Part shown: one piece after another, positions 43,382 through 52,093 of the stretch | How the letters are laid out: every line of letters starts with the position of its first letter | How positions within the stretch are numbered: position 1 is the first letter of the stretch | Origin: Phycisphaerales bacterium | GTDB taxonomy: Bacteria; Planctomycetota; Phycisphaerae; Phycisphaerales; UBA1924 | DNA length: 64,000 nt | Direction: 5' to 3' | Assembly: GCA_040217175.1 (NCBI GenBank) | Contig: JAVJNT010000001.1 | Span: 620,001-684,000, forward strand | Program-made: the position numbers and the translations under genes | Notes under the pieces: generated by a model | The model's input: the letters and a program-made list of their open reading frames with translations, nothing else | What the model was told of the DNA's origin: nothing | Databases searched by the model: none

Positions 43382-44280
43382 GCTGCGGCCTCGCCCTGCA
43401 GTGGCGCTCGAGCCAGGTGCAGGTAGGCGTCGGCCAGCGTGGGCCGACGGACCGAGAACGGCACGCCGGCCTCGGCCAGCAACGTCGTCCATGCCGAGAG
43501 CTGTGCCTCGTCTTGCGGACGGGCGATCGCCGAGCCATCGGCCTGGGACTCGCAGGGAATCTGATTCCCGACTTCGACCCCCGCGGGCACGGCGATCAAC
43601 AGGTCGCCCAGCCGCTGGACGAGCTCACCTGGCGATCCCTCGGCCGCCACAGCGCCGTTGCTCAGCATCACCACGTGCTCGAACCGTTCGGCATCGGTCA
43701 TCAGATGCGTCGACATCACGACCGCAATGCCCGGGTGGTTCTGTCGCAGCACATCGATGGCTCCGAGCAGTGCCGCACGAGCCGGCAGGTCGAGACCGAC
43801 CGTTGGCTCGTCGAGCAGCAGCAGGTCGGGCTCGGCCAGGATGGCGCGCACGAATTCGACCCGCCTTGCCAGACCGCCCGAGAGCGTCTTGACTCGATCG
43901 TCGAGCCGGTCATCGATCGCCTGCTCGCCGCACAGACGCTCGATCGTGTCGTGCGCCTCGGGCATCCCAAAGAGCGAGGCCTGCAGGCGCAGGTTCTCGC
44001 GGACCGTCAGCAGCGGGTCGAGGGCCGGGTGCTGGAACACGACGCCCAGCCGGAGGCCGTCGCGTCTGCGCAGGGCGCCGGCGGTGAGCGGCTGCAGCCC
44101 TGCGATTGCCTTGATGAGCGTCGACTTGCCCGAGCCATTGGGGCCCAGCAGCGCGACGTAACTGCCAGGCTTGATGGCGAGGTCCACGCCATCAAGCGCC
44201 CGTGTCGCCTCGCGCCGTCGTACGCGATGCTCCACCACGCCGCCTTCGACTCGTACGAGCCAATCGCCGCCGGCTACCAC
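43378..44280 (-). CDS. ABC transporter ATP-binding protein
   Basis: A 300-residue ATPase. Walker A is LLGPNGSGKSTLI, the signature LSGGLARRVEF, and Walker B LLLLDEPTVGLDL, with the switch His in MSTHLMTDAE. The C-terminal 80 residues after the core are an accessory region as in ABC-2 exporters. A GTG start at 44280 overlaps the ctaB end by 7 nt. It powers the permease encoded immediately downstream. Confidence 0.92.
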   Translation of the reverse strand: MVAGGDWLVRVEGGVVEHRVRRREATRALDGVDLAIKPGSYVALLGPNGSGKSTLIKAIAGLQPLTAGALRRRDGLRLGVVFQHPALDPLLTVRENLRLQASLFGMPEAHDTIERLCGEQAIDDRLDDRVKTLSGGLARRVEFVRAILAEPDLLLLDEPTVGLDLPARAALLGAIDVLRQNHPGIAVVMSTHLMTDAERFEHVVMLSNGAVAAEGSPGELVQRLGDLLIAVPAGVEVGNQIPCESQADGSAIARPQDEAQLSAWTTLLAEAGVPFSVRRPTLADAYLHLARAPLQGEAAA

Positions 44281-45239
44281 CCCAGCGCGGCCCCCAGGCC
44301 CGCATCAGCCACCCACGCGGCAAGCAGCACAGGCAGGTAGATCACCGAGCCGATAAGCACGCGGCGTGCGTCGGCCCGGGTGCGCGATCGCGCGACGCGG
44401 ATCGTGAGGGCCAGGAACCACACGCCCGCGATGACGCCGACCGGAACGGCGATGTAGCCCGGCGTCACGTCCATCACGAGCGGCGGCAACACCGTCACCG
44501 GCAACAGGATGGCCGCCCACAGCACCATCATCGCCCACGTCCAGCGGCCACTCGCGTCGACGACGGGTAGCACGCGGTATCCACCCGCGGCGTAGTCGTC
44601 TCTATACATCCACGCGATCGACAGGAAGTGCGGGATCTGCCAGACGAACATGATCGTGAACAGCGCCCACGGGCCGAACTCGGCCAGCGATGCCCACGTG
44701 CCGCCCGCGCACGCCCAGCCGATGACCGGCGGCAAGGCCCCGGGCACCGCGCCGATCCACGTGCTGCTCCACAGGCCCGGCTTGCTCGGGGTGTACAGGA
44801 ACAGGTAGCTCAGCACCGTACCGGCGATGAGCACCGCCGCCGGTAAACCGGCCAGGCCCCAGGCGAGCACGACCCCGAGGGCGCACAACTCGATGCCGAA
44901 GAACAGCACCGAGTTCGGCGTCGCTCGCTGCGTCGGTAGCGGCCGCGAACGGGTACGCGGCATCCGAGCGTCGCGCGATCGCTCCATCCACTGGTTCAGG
45001 GTGTTGGCACCCGCCGCGGCGAGGCCCGCCCCGAAGATTGCCGCGATGAACCCGGTAATGAGTTCAAGAGTCGCCGGCCGGTAGGCGAGGGCGCCGAGCC
45101 CGAACCCCAGTGCGCTCGTGATGGTGACCAGCCGCGTGATCCGAGGCTTGGTCGTCTCGTAGAGCGCAGCCATACTGAGTCCGCGCGCGGCCGCCGGTGA
45201 GACGGTAAGCGATGCGGCGTGTGGCTCAATGCGGGTCAT
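44274..45239 (-). CDS. ctaB: Protoheme IX farnesyltransferase (heme O synthase)
   Basis: A 321-residue UbiA-family prenyltransferase that attaches farnesyl to heme B for heme-copper oxidases. The first Asp-rich motif is NTLNQWMERSRDARM and the second YRDDYAAGGYRVL. About eight to nine membrane helices follow the family pattern. ATG 45239 is chosen; it still leaves a polar leader of 20 residues, and an upstream frame to 45437 is non-conserved. First gene of ctaB-ABC ATPase-ABC permease-SCO1. It uses farnesyl diphosphate from the same isoprenoid route as the carotenoids. Confidence 0.92.
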   Translation of the reverse strand: MTRIEPHAASLTVSPAAARGLSMAALYETTKPRITRLVTITSALGFGLGALAYRPATLELITGFIAAIFGAGLAAAGANTLNQWMERSRDARMPRTRSRPLPTQRATPNSVLFFGIELCALGVVLAWGLAGLPAAVLIAGTVLSYLFLYTPSKPGLWSSTWIGAVPGALPPVIGWACAGGTWASLAEFGPWALFTIMFVWQIPHFLSIAWMYRDDYAAGGYRVLPVVDASGRWTWAMMVLWAAILLPVTVLPPLVMDVTPGYIAVPVGVIAGVWFLALTIRVARSRTRADARRVLIGSVIYLPVLLAAWVADAGLGAALGW

Positions 45240-45343
45240 TGGCAGCGAGGACTCCGGTCGTGACTCGGGCAAACCTTCTGCGGTACCGGAATCTTTGCGG
45301 TCTGGCCGCAAATTTTCTACTTTTTCAGGGGTTGCCGCATGGT

Positions 45344-46558
45344 TCACCATGCGGGTACCGAGAGTTCGATCCAAACCGGAAAGTGATCGCTCGGGAAGGT
45401 CCCGGAACCACGCCATCCCGACGGGGGCCGGGTCCAAATGCCCGTCCGGACGACCTGCATGTCCCTGCTGGGAAGCACGTAGTCCACCCGCAATCCGAAG
45501 CTGGACGTATCAGTCGGCTCGAGGCCCTCGACGGTTTCCTGATGACTCGGTGCATCCAACCGCTGGAGGCGAGGGTGTTTCAGGAGCCGGTTGATGGCCT
45601 TGTCCACGTCGTTGCCCTTCTCGGGGTCGGCGTTCAGGTCGCCCAGGATCACGAATAGCTCGCCACGCTGCAAGCCACCGCTCACGCCCCCGTCGTCGGC
45701 GATCCAGCCGCGATCGTCGAGGTAGTCGTCCCAGAACCTGATCTCGTCGTGGTTCCGCGCCATGTTGCGGCTCTCCGGACCATCGAAGGCCGGTGGCGTC
45801 GGGTGGCTGCACAGCAAGTGGACGACGGTGTCGTTGGGCAGCCGCACCGGCACGTCCCAGTGACTTTTAGAGCTGAGACGCATCGCCTCCCACTCAGCAT
45901 CGTCGTACCAGGGCTCGCCGTCGGGCCCGATCGGCCGACGGGCGTCGGGCATCGCGCTCCAGGGCAGCAGCCGGAACGAGCGGATCTGGTCGTCGAGCAC
46001 GTCGAGGCGGTGGTCGACGAGTAGGGCCATGGCGTACTGGCCCGGGTAAGTTCCAAAACCCCAGCTGTCGTTCCCGAAGCTCCGGCCGGCCTCGGTCTGC
46101 GGAGGCGCCTCTCCGAGCTCGTTCGAGCGTACGGGGCGCGGATACGCGGTCACGGCCTCATCGCTGTTGTCCAAGTCGAATCCGCTGGGCCGACCGGTGT
46201 TCGACGGCAGCATGACCGCCCGGTAGCGCAGGGGCTCGAGGCCCTCGCCCTGGCTGACCTCGAGGTAGTGCTCCACGAATCGGCGGGCATTGGAGCCTTC
46301 GGGCTCGTCGAGCGGGACCCCCGGCACGCCGTGCCAGTCGTAGGCGATCTCGTTGATCAGCACTACCGTCGGCCGCAGCCGCTGGAGCACCTCGGCCAGC
46401 GCTCTGACGCGGGGCTGATCGTTGATCATCAGGTCGCTGGTCGAGACGTCTTCGATGTTGAAGGTGGCCACGCGGATCTCGACGGGCTCGGCCTCCTCGG
46501 CGAGGGCCAGACAGGCCAGCGCAGCCACGATCGAGATGAGGAGGAGGAGACGATCCAT
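45344..46558 (-). CDS. Secreted endonuclease/exonuclease/phosphatase-family protein
   Basis: A 404-residue exported protein. The signal peptide (about residues 1-21, ending ALACLALA) precedes an EEP fold: VATFNIEDV near the start (metal/Asn), LINEIAYD (Glu), the GDLNADPEKG motif (Asp-Leu-Asn) and the terminal SDHFPVWIEL (Asp-His). This family includes DNases and phosphodiesterases; the secreted form may degrade extracellular nucleic acid or phosphodiesters. It is a stand-alone gene, 104 nt downstream of the ctaB start region and on the same strand. Confidence 0.87.
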   Translation of the reverse strand: MDRLLLLISIVAALACLALAEEAEPVEIRVATFNIEDVSTSDLMINDQPRVRALAEVLQRLRPTVVLINEIAYDWHGVPGVPLDEPEGSNARRFVEHYLEVSQGEGLEPLRYRAVMLPSNTGRPSGFDLDNSDEAVTAYPRPVRSNELGEAPPQTEAGRSFGNDSWGFGTYPGQYAMALLVDHRLDVLDDQIRSFRLLPWSAMPDARRPIGPDGEPWYDDAEWEAMRLSSKSHWDVPVRLPNDTVVHLLCSHPTPPAFDGPESRNMARNHDEIRFWDDYLDDRGWIADDGGVSGGLQRGELFVILGDLNADPEKGNDVDKAINRLLKHPRLQRLDAPSHQETVEGLEPTDTSSFGLRVDYVLPSRDMQVVRTGIWTRPPSGWRGSGTFPSDHFPVWIELSVPAW

Positions 46559-46920
46559 GGTGGCCAAGGGTAGAGCCGGGCGTCCCCGGCGTCGGCCCGG
46601 GTGCTACCATCCCGCTCGCGAAGCGGCAGGACGGGAGCCGGCTGCGATGAGCCCGGAACGATCCGAACGATCGTCGGCGGCGAGGCGCAGGCAGGGGTTG
46701 CCGACGGGCGAAGGCCCGGACCGGTGATCCAGCTCTAAGAGCCAGCGTGCGAGCGGTCCGGGAGCGGCTTCGGCCTTCCCCTTCGCTCCGCATCGCCCCG
46801 TGCCACCGCCGCGTCGGGATGGTCCCGGCGTGTTGAAGGCATGGGTTCGTGCATCGAGCACGACTGGCAAGGAGATCCGCCGGCCGCGAGCGCACCGAGC
46901 AGCATTCACTGCCGAATCAC
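46559..46920. other. 362-nt intergenic region before tRNA-Gln
   Basis: No convincing gene is present. It contains a long-range inverted repeat, CCCGGACCG (46714-46722) and CGGTCCGGG (46753-46761), enclosing a 30-nt loop that can itself fold through GCTC/GAGC. It must also carry the promoters of the EEP gene (minus) and tRNA-Gln (plus), but I cannot place them. Confidence 0.5.
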
Positions 46921-46991
46921 TGCCCGATGGTGTAATGGTAGCACTTCAGTTTTTGGTACTGAAAGTCCAGGTTCGAATCCTGGTCGGGTAG
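46921..46991 (+). tRNA. tRNA-Gln (anticodon UUG)
   Basis: A 71-nt cloverleaf. The acceptor TGCCCGA pairs with TCGGGTA (with a weak U1-A72 first pair, as usual for tRNA-Gln), the anticodon stem TCAGT/ACTGA encloses the loop TTTTGGT with anticodon TTG, and the T-arm is CCAGGTTCGAATCCTGG. CCA is not encoded. It precedes the glmU-like gene by 52 nt. Confidence 0.94.
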
Positions 46992-47043
46992 TTTCCCGGT
47001 GCCTTCCTCGCCGCCGCTGCGATCTCCGCTTCCTGGGATCAGC

Positions 47044-47844
47044 GTGAGCGAAGCCGACGCACAACACCACGCAGGCCAGCCGTGCGCGATCATCCTCGCC
47101 GCAGGCAAGGGCACGCGCATGGGCAGCGACCTGCCCAAGGTGGTCCACCAGGTCGGTGGCCGCCCGATGGTTTCGATCGTGGCCGAGGCGTGCCACGCGG
47201 TTGGCTGCTCGCCGATCGTCGCGGTCGTGGGCCACGGGCGAGAGCACGTCGAGTCGGCGCTCCAGGGCGCGTCGGGTGATGTTCGATTTGCGCTCCAAGC
47301 CGAGCAACTCGGAACCGGGCATGCGGTCCTCGCGGCCGAGGGCGAGCTCTCGGGCGTGCCCCAGGATGCGGACGTGCTCGTGCTGTGCGGCGACGGCCCG
47401 CTGATCCGACGCGAGACCATCCGCACGCTGCTCGAGACGCACCGCGCCGCCAACGCGGCCGCGACGCTGGCGACCGCCGTCGTCGACGACCCTACCGGCT
47501 ACGGCCGGATCGTCCGCGACGAAGAAGGCCGCTTCGCCCGAATCGTCGAGCAGAAGAACGCCTCCGACGACGAACTGGGCATCCGCGAGATCAACCCGAG
47601 CTACTACTGCTTCAAGCTCGGCCCGCTCATGGACGCGCTGCGGAACGTCGAGCGGAACCCGAAGACCGGCGAGTACTACCTGACCGACGTGCCCGCCCTG
47701 CTGCTGGCCGGCGGCGCGCGAGTCGAGGTGGTCGACGCCGTTCCTGCCGAAGACGTCTTGAGCATCAACACGCCAGTTCAGTTGGCCGAGGTCGATCGGA
47801 TCTATCGCCAGCGGCACCAGGCCGCGGAAGGGACGCGTGCATGA
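47044..47844 (+). CDS. Nucleotidyltransferase, GlmU N-terminal domain only
   Basis: A 266-residue sugar-phosphate nucleotidyltransferase equal to the uridyltransferase half of GlmU: IILAAGKGTRMGSDLPKVVHQVGG, LCGDGPLI and GEYYLTDVPALL are conserved, and the GYGRIVR and EQKNAS segments are present. The C-terminal left-handed beta-helix that acetylates glucosamine-1-phosphate is absent, so UDP-GlcNAc formation would need a separate acetyltransferase. The start is a GTG; the end overlaps prs by ATGA. The order with prs, rplY (ctc) and pth is that of Bacillus gcaD-prs-ctc-spoVC, which supports the identity. Confidence 0.85.
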   Translation: MSEADAQHHAGQPCAIILAAGKGTRMGSDLPKVVHQVGGRPMVSIVAEACHAVGCSPIVAVVGHGREHVESALQGASGDVRFALQAEQLGTGHAVLAAEGELSGVPQDADVLVLCGDGPLIRRETIRTLLETHRAANAAATLATAVVDDPTGYGRIVRDEEGRFARIVEQKNASDDELGIREINPSYYCFKLGPLMDALRNVERNPKTGEYYLTDVPALLLAGGARVEVVDAVPAEDVLSINTPVQLAEVDRIYRQRHQAAEGTRA

Positions 47845-48821
47845 AGATCGATCCCAACCAGCTCAAGGTCTTCAGCGGCCGCTACAGCAAGGACCTTGCC
47901 TCGCGGGTCTGCGCCCACCTCGACCTTCCGCTGGGCAAGGCGCGGACGATGGCCTTCCCCGACGACGAACTGCTCGTCAAGCTCGACGAGGATGTCCGCG
48001 GCCGCGACTGCTTCGTCATCCTGTCGACGTGCCACCCGGTCAACGACAACATGATGGAGTTGTTCATCTTCATCGACTGCCTGCGGCGGGCGTCGGCCAA
48101 GCGGATCACGCTCGTGATTCCATACTTCGGGTACGGCCGCCAGGACCGCAAGGACGAGGGCCGCGTGCCCATCACCGCCAAGCTGGTGGCAAACCTCATC
48201 ACCGCCGCCGGGGCGGACCGGGTGCTGGCGATCGACCTGCACGCCGCGCAGATCCAGGGATTCTTCGACCTGCCGACCGATCACCTTTCGGCCACGCCGG
48301 TCTTCCTCGACTACTTCCGCGAGCATCGCGACCGCCTGGGCGACCTGTGCCTGGTGAGCCCGGACGTGGGCAACGTCAAGATGGCCGAGGCGATGCAGAA
48401 CCTGCTCTCGGCCGACCTGGCGATCATCAACAAGAAGCGGATCAGCGGCAGCGAGGTGATCACCGACACGCTCATCGGCAACGTCAAGGGCAAGACGGTG
48501 CTGATGTTCGACGACATGATCTCGACCGCCGGCACCGTGTGCGAGGCGGCCCGGTTCGTCATGGACCAGGGCGCCAAGGACGTCTTGGTTGCCGCGACGC
48601 ACCCCGTGCTGGTCGGGCCTGCTATCGACCGGCTGATCGAGAGCCCGATCAGCGAGGTCATCGTGACCAACACCATCCCGCTGAGCGATCGAGCCAAGCG
48701 GCTGGACGGCAAGCTCGTCGAGCTGTGCCTGGGCCCGCTGCTGGGCGACGCCATCCACAACATCCACCACGACCAATCCGTCAGTGCGCTGCTGCGCGAC
48801 GCCGCCGGCGCCAAGCGATAA
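47841..48821 (+). CDS. prs: Ribose-phosphate pyrophosphokinase
   Basis: A 326-residue PRPP synthetase, making PRPP from ribose-5-phosphate and ATP for nucleotide, His and Trp synthesis. Signatures: FGYGRQDRKDEGRVPITAK (ATP/flexible loop), IDLHAAQIQGFF and the PRPP loop VLMFDDMISTAGT. Length is normal. The ATG overlaps the preceding gene (ATGA). Confidence 0.95.
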   Translation: MKIDPNQLKVFSGRYSKDLASRVCAHLDLPLGKARTMAFPDDELLVKLDEDVRGRDCFVILSTCHPVNDNMMELFIFIDCLRRASAKRITLVIPYFGYGRQDRKDEGRVPITAKLVANLITAAGADRVLAIDLHAAQIQGFFDLPTDHLSATPVFLDYFREHRDRLGDLCLVSPDVGNVKMAEAMQNLLSADLAIINKKRISGSEVITDTLIGNVKGKTVLMFDDMISTAGTVCEAARFVMDQGAKDVLVAATHPVLVGPAIDRLIESPISEVIVTNTIPLSDRAKRLDGKLVELCLGPLLGDAIHNIHHDQSVSALLRDAAGAKR

Positions 48822-48866
48822 CCAAGGAACGAAGGCGATGCGACGCATCGCACAGGAGAGCTTGCC

Positions 48867-49529
48867 ATGCATGAAGACGCACCAACCCTGCCCGCCCGCA
48901 AGCGCGACCGATCGGGCTCGCGCTACTCGAAGCGACTGCGCGACCGCGGCGGCCTGCCGGCGGTCGTCTACGGCCACGGCCAGGATCCGCTCTCGGTCGA
49001 GTTCGACGCGCACGAGGCCAACATCCACTTCTCGAAGGGCGAGCGCGTGTTCGTGCTCCAGATGGAGGGGGCCGAGAACGAGTTCGTACTGCTCCAGGAC
49101 CTGCAGTTCGACCACCTGGGCACCGAGATCATCCACGCCGACTTCCGCCGCGTCGACCTCTCCGAGCGCGTCGAGGTCACCGTGCCGCTCGAGTTCGTGG
49201 GCAAGGCCAAGGGCCTCAAGGCCGCCGGCGCCGTGCTGACCCACCCGGTCACCGAGCTCCAACTCGAGTGTGCGGTTACGAACCTGCCCGACGTGCTCGA
49301 GGTCGACATCAGCGACCTGGGCGTGGACGAGATGATCACCGCCGGCGAGATCCCCCTGCCCAAGGAGACCATGAAGCTGCTGACGCCGCCCGAGACGCGG
49401 GTCGTGAGCATCTTCATCAAGGCCGAGGTCGAAGAGACCAGCGAGGAGAGCGAGGTCGACGCCGCCGCTTCGCCCGAGGTCATCACCGAGAAGAAGGACG
49501 AGGGCGAGAAGGACAAGGACGGGGACTAA
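48867..49529 (+). CDS. rplY: Ribosomal protein bL25, long (Ctc/TL5) form
   Basis: A 220-residue 5S-rRNA-binding protein. The N-terminal domain (KRDRSGSRYSKRLRDRGGLPAV, core seen as GGLPAVVYGHG) is bL25; the C-terminal domain is the beta extension of the TL5/Ctc form. The last 30 residues are Glu/Lys/Asp-rich and probably disordered. AGGAGAGC precedes the ATG. It lies between prs and pth as in Bacillus. Confidence 0.93.
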   Translation: MHEDAPTLPARKRDRSGSRYSKRLRDRGGLPAVVYGHGQDPLSVEFDAHEANIHFSKGERVFVLQMEGAENEFVLLQDLQFDHLGTEIIHADFRRVDLSERVEVTVPLEFVGKAKGLKAAGAVLTHPVTELQLECAVTNLPDVLEVDISDLGVDEMITAGEIPLPKETMKLLTPPETRVVSIFIKAEVEETSEESEVDAAASPEVITEKKDEGEKDKDGD

Positions 49530-49555
49530 TCCCTCTCGCATCCACGAACGCACGC

Positions 49556-50290
49556 ATGAAGCTGATCGTCGGTCTTGGCAATCCGGGAAGCGAGTACGAG
49601 AACACGCGGCACAACGCCGGGTTCATGGTGCTCGACGAGCTCGCGCGGCGGCACGCCGGCGGCGCCGTGGCGCGTGGACGGTTCCACGCGGCCACGCTGG
49701 ATTGCACCATCGGCGGCGAGAAGGTCATGCTTGCCAAGCCCACCACGTTCATGAACAAGAGCGGCCTGACCGTGGGCGAGGCCCTGCGGTTCTACAAGCT
49801 CGAGCCGGCCGACGACCTGCTCATCATCGTCGACGACGTGAACCTGCCCCTGGGCGGCATTCGCCTACGAGCACGCGGCGGCGATGGCGGGCACAACGGG
49901 CTGGCCGACGTCGCCCGGGCCGCCGGCGGCGATGCATACGCCCGCTTGCGCGTCGGCGTTGATAGCAAGCCGCAGGGCGGCAGCCAGGTGGGCTACGTCC
50001 TGGGCCGTTTCACGCAAGAGCAAAGCGACGCACTCAAGCCCGCGCTCACGAACGCAGCCGACGCGGCCGAGTGCTGGGTGAAGAGCGGCATCGTCGAGGC
50101 CATGAACCGGTTCAACACGCCCGACGAGAAGAAGGCCAAGGGCCGCAAGCCCAAGGTTACCGAAGCATCCAACGACACGAATCGTCCCGGGGACGCCTCG
50201 AGCGAGGGCCCCAGTGATCAACCCCATGGCCCGGGCGGCTACGCCCCGGCCGGTCACCAACCGCCGGACCAGCCGGCAAAGGACTCCTGA
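49556..50290 (+). CDS. pth: Peptidyl-tRNA hydrolase
   Basis: A 244-residue Pth, freeing tRNA from prematurely released peptidyl-tRNA. LIVGLGNPGSEYENTRHNAGF contains the N-terminal Asn and the catalytic His (shown as NTRHNAGF), with KPTTFMNKSG and GGHNGL also conserved. The core ends near residue 190; about 50 extra residues form a disordered Pro/Asp/Gly-rich tail not seen in typical Pth. The stop is followed by the rpsF ATG after one base. Confidence 0.93.
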   Translation: MKLIVGLGNPGSEYENTRHNAGFMVLDELARRHAGGAVARGRFHAATLDCTIGGEKVMLAKPTTFMNKSGLTVGEALRFYKLEPADDLLIIVDDVNLPLGGIRLRARGGDGGHNGLADVARAAGGDAYARLRVGVDSKPQGGSQVGYVLGRFTQEQSDALKPALTNAADAAECWVKSGIVEAMNRFNTPDEKKAKGRKPKVTEASNDTNRPGDASSEGPSDQPHGPGGYAPAGHQPPDQPAKDS

Positions 50291-50291
50291 C

Positions 50292-50840
50292 ATGCCCCCA
50301 GAGCGCACGTACCACTACGAGGCCATGTTCCTGATCGGTCAGTCGACCGCGGCCGACCTCGGCTCGGTCATCACCCACATCGACGAACTGCTGGAGCGCT
50401 GCGGCGCGAAGCTGGTGGCGATGGCCAAGTGGGATGAGCGCCGCCTTGCCTTCGAGATCGAGAAGCAGAAGCGCGGCCTGTACATCCTGGCGTACTTCGA
50501 AGCGCCCGCCCAGAACATCGCCCAGCTCGACCGCGATACGCAGATGAGCGAGACCATCATGCGCGTGCTCGTCACCCGGGCCGACCACCTGACAATGGAG
50601 GAGATGAAGGCGGCCGACGACCGCGAGGCGCTGATGGGCGAGGCCAAGCTGCGGGCCGAGAAGGCCACCGAGGCCGAGGAAGAGAAGGACACCGGCGTGC
50701 GTATGGGCCGCCCGATCGAAGATACCCCGCTGGACCACACGGGCTCGAAGGACGAGGGCGGGAACGAAGGCGACGAGAGCAACAAGGGCGAGCAAGACGC
50801 CGCCGGCAACGACTCGTCGACCGAACCCGCCAACGCCTGA
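50292..50840 (+). CDS. rpsF: Ribosomal protein bS6
   Basis: A 182-residue protein whose first about 100 residues are bS6 (YHYEAMFLIGQ, the KWDERRLAFEIEKQKRG loop, and IMRVLVTR). An acidic tail of about 80 residues rich in Glu, Asp and Lys follows, much longer than usual. ATG 50292 starts directly at the bS6 core; an upstream in-frame start would add unrelated residues. It sits between pth and ssb. Confidence 0.94.
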   Translation: MPPERTYHYEAMFLIGQSTAADLGSVITHIDELLERCGAKLVAMAKWDERRLAFEIEKQKRGLYILAYFEAPAQNIAQLDRDTQMSETIMRVLVTRADHLTMEEMKAADDREALMGEAKLRAEKATEAEEEKDTGVRMGRPIEDTPLDHTGSKDEGGNEGDESNKGEQDAAGNDSSTEPANA

Positions 50841-50891
50841 CCCGTCTAGCCTCTCGCTGATCCATCAACGCTCGTCCCTTGGAGGACCGCC

Positions 50892-51356
50892 ATGGCCGGC
50901 AGCTACAACCGCGTGTTGCTCATGGGCAACCTGACCCGAGACGTCGAGGTGCGCCACACGTCCCAGAACATGGCGATCGCCAAGATGGGGCTCGCGGTCA
51001 ACCGCAAGTTCAAGACCCAGAGCGGCGAGAACCGCGAAGAGGTCACCTTCGTCGACTGCGACGCCTTCGGGCGGACGGCGGAGGTGATGGCCCAGTACCT
51101 GCGTAAGGGCAGCCCGGTGTTCATCGAGGGCCGCCTGAAGCTCGACCAGTGGCAGGACCAGCAGGGCAACAAGCGCAACAAGCTCTTCGTCGTCGTCGAG
51201 AGCTTCCAGTTCGTCGACAGCGGCCAGGGCGGCGGCGGAGGTGGAGGTGGATACTCCGGCGGGGGCGGCAATCAGGGCGGAGGGGGCAACTACGGCGGCG
51301 GAGGCGGAAGCTACGACAGCGACCCCGTCCCGCCGGATGACGACATCCCGTTCTAG
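50892..51356 (+). CDS. ssb: Single-stranded DNA-binding protein
   Basis: A 154-residue SSB. The OB-fold covers residues about 1-108 (YNRVLLMGNLTRDVEVRH, then FVDCDAFGRTAE), then a Gly-rich linker with (G)n and Tyr, and the acidic tip DDDIPF that recruits partner proteins. The linker is unusually Gly-only. GGAGGACCGCC precedes the ATG. Order rpsF-ssb-rplI is standard, but rpsR, usually between ssb and rplI, is missing. Confidence 0.95.
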   Translation: MAGSYNRVLLMGNLTRDVEVRHTSQNMAIAKMGLAVNRKFKTQSGENREEVTFVDCDAFGRTAEVMAQYLRKGSPVFIEGRLKLDQWQDQQGNKRNKLFVVVESFQFVDSGQGGGGGGGGYSGGGGNQGGGGNYGGGGGSYDSDPVPPDDDIPF

Positions 51357-51478
51357 GGCGAATCTGCCTATCGTTTCGGCCCCGCGGATCGACCCCGGGG
51401 TACACAACGCTGGGGCCGTCGGCGTCTCGCCGGGCTCCTTAACTCTCCGGCCCGATTCGGGCGGAAAGGACAGCGACC

Positions 51479-52069
51479 ATGGCTCGTGATCTGAATCTCC
51501 TGCTTGTCGAAAACGTCGACAACCTCGGCATCGTCGGCGACGTCGTGAAGGTGAAGGCCGGCTACGCCCGGAACTTCCTGCTGCCGCGTGGCCTGGCGAC
51601 CGAGCCCGACGACGAGCTGATCAAGCAGCTTGCCGACCGCCGGGCCGAGGCCGAGAAGGAAGTCGCCGCCCTCCGCTCCAAGCGCGAGGAGATGGCCGGC
51701 AAGCTCGATGGCCAGGAGATCACGATGATCCGGGCCTGCAACGACCAGGGCGTGCTCTACGGCGCCGTGACGCAACAGGACATCGCCACCGCGCTGCAGT
51801 CGCTGGGCTTCGAGGTCAAGCCCCGCGAGGTGCGCCTGCCCTACGCGATGAAGCGCATCGACAACTACGAGGTGCTGCTGAAGTTCGCCGCCGATCTCGA
51901 GAGCCACATCCGCGTGTTCGTCGAGCCCGATCGCACGATCGACGAGGACGAGCGCGAGGAGATGGAGTTTGACAACGAGGGCAACCTCATCGAGCCGGGC
52001 AGCAAGAAGAGCGAGAAGGCCGAGCAGCCCGCCGCTGCCGAGCAACCCGCGACCGACGCGGGCCAGTAA
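51479..52069 (+). CDS. rplI: Ribosomal protein bL9
   Basis: A 196-residue bL9. The N-terminal domain LLLVENVDNLGIVGDVVKVKAGYARNFLLPRG (core GYARNFLLP) binds 23S rRNA, followed by the long helix and the C-terminal domain. An extra Glu/Ala/Gln-rich tail of about 45 residues is present. GGAAAGGACAGCGACC precedes the ATG. It ends the operon. Confidence 0.95.
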   Translation: MARDLNLLLVENVDNLGIVGDVVKVKAGYARNFLLPRGLATEPDDELIKQLADRRAEAEKEVAALRSKREEMAGKLDGQEITMIRACNDQGVLYGAVTQQDIATALQSLGFEVKPREVRLPYAMKRIDNYEVLLKFAADLESHIRVFVEPDRTIDEDEREEMEFDNEGNLIEPGSKKSEKAEQPAAAEQPATDAGQ

Positions 52070-52093
52070 GCGTCGCGTCCCAACAACGAATCG

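Noticed and set aside
45335-45354. Terminator hairpin CCGCATGGT/ACCATGCGG at the end of the EEP gene
   Set aside because: The stem overlaps the stop codon and there is no T-run after it on the minus strand, so I do not call it a terminator.
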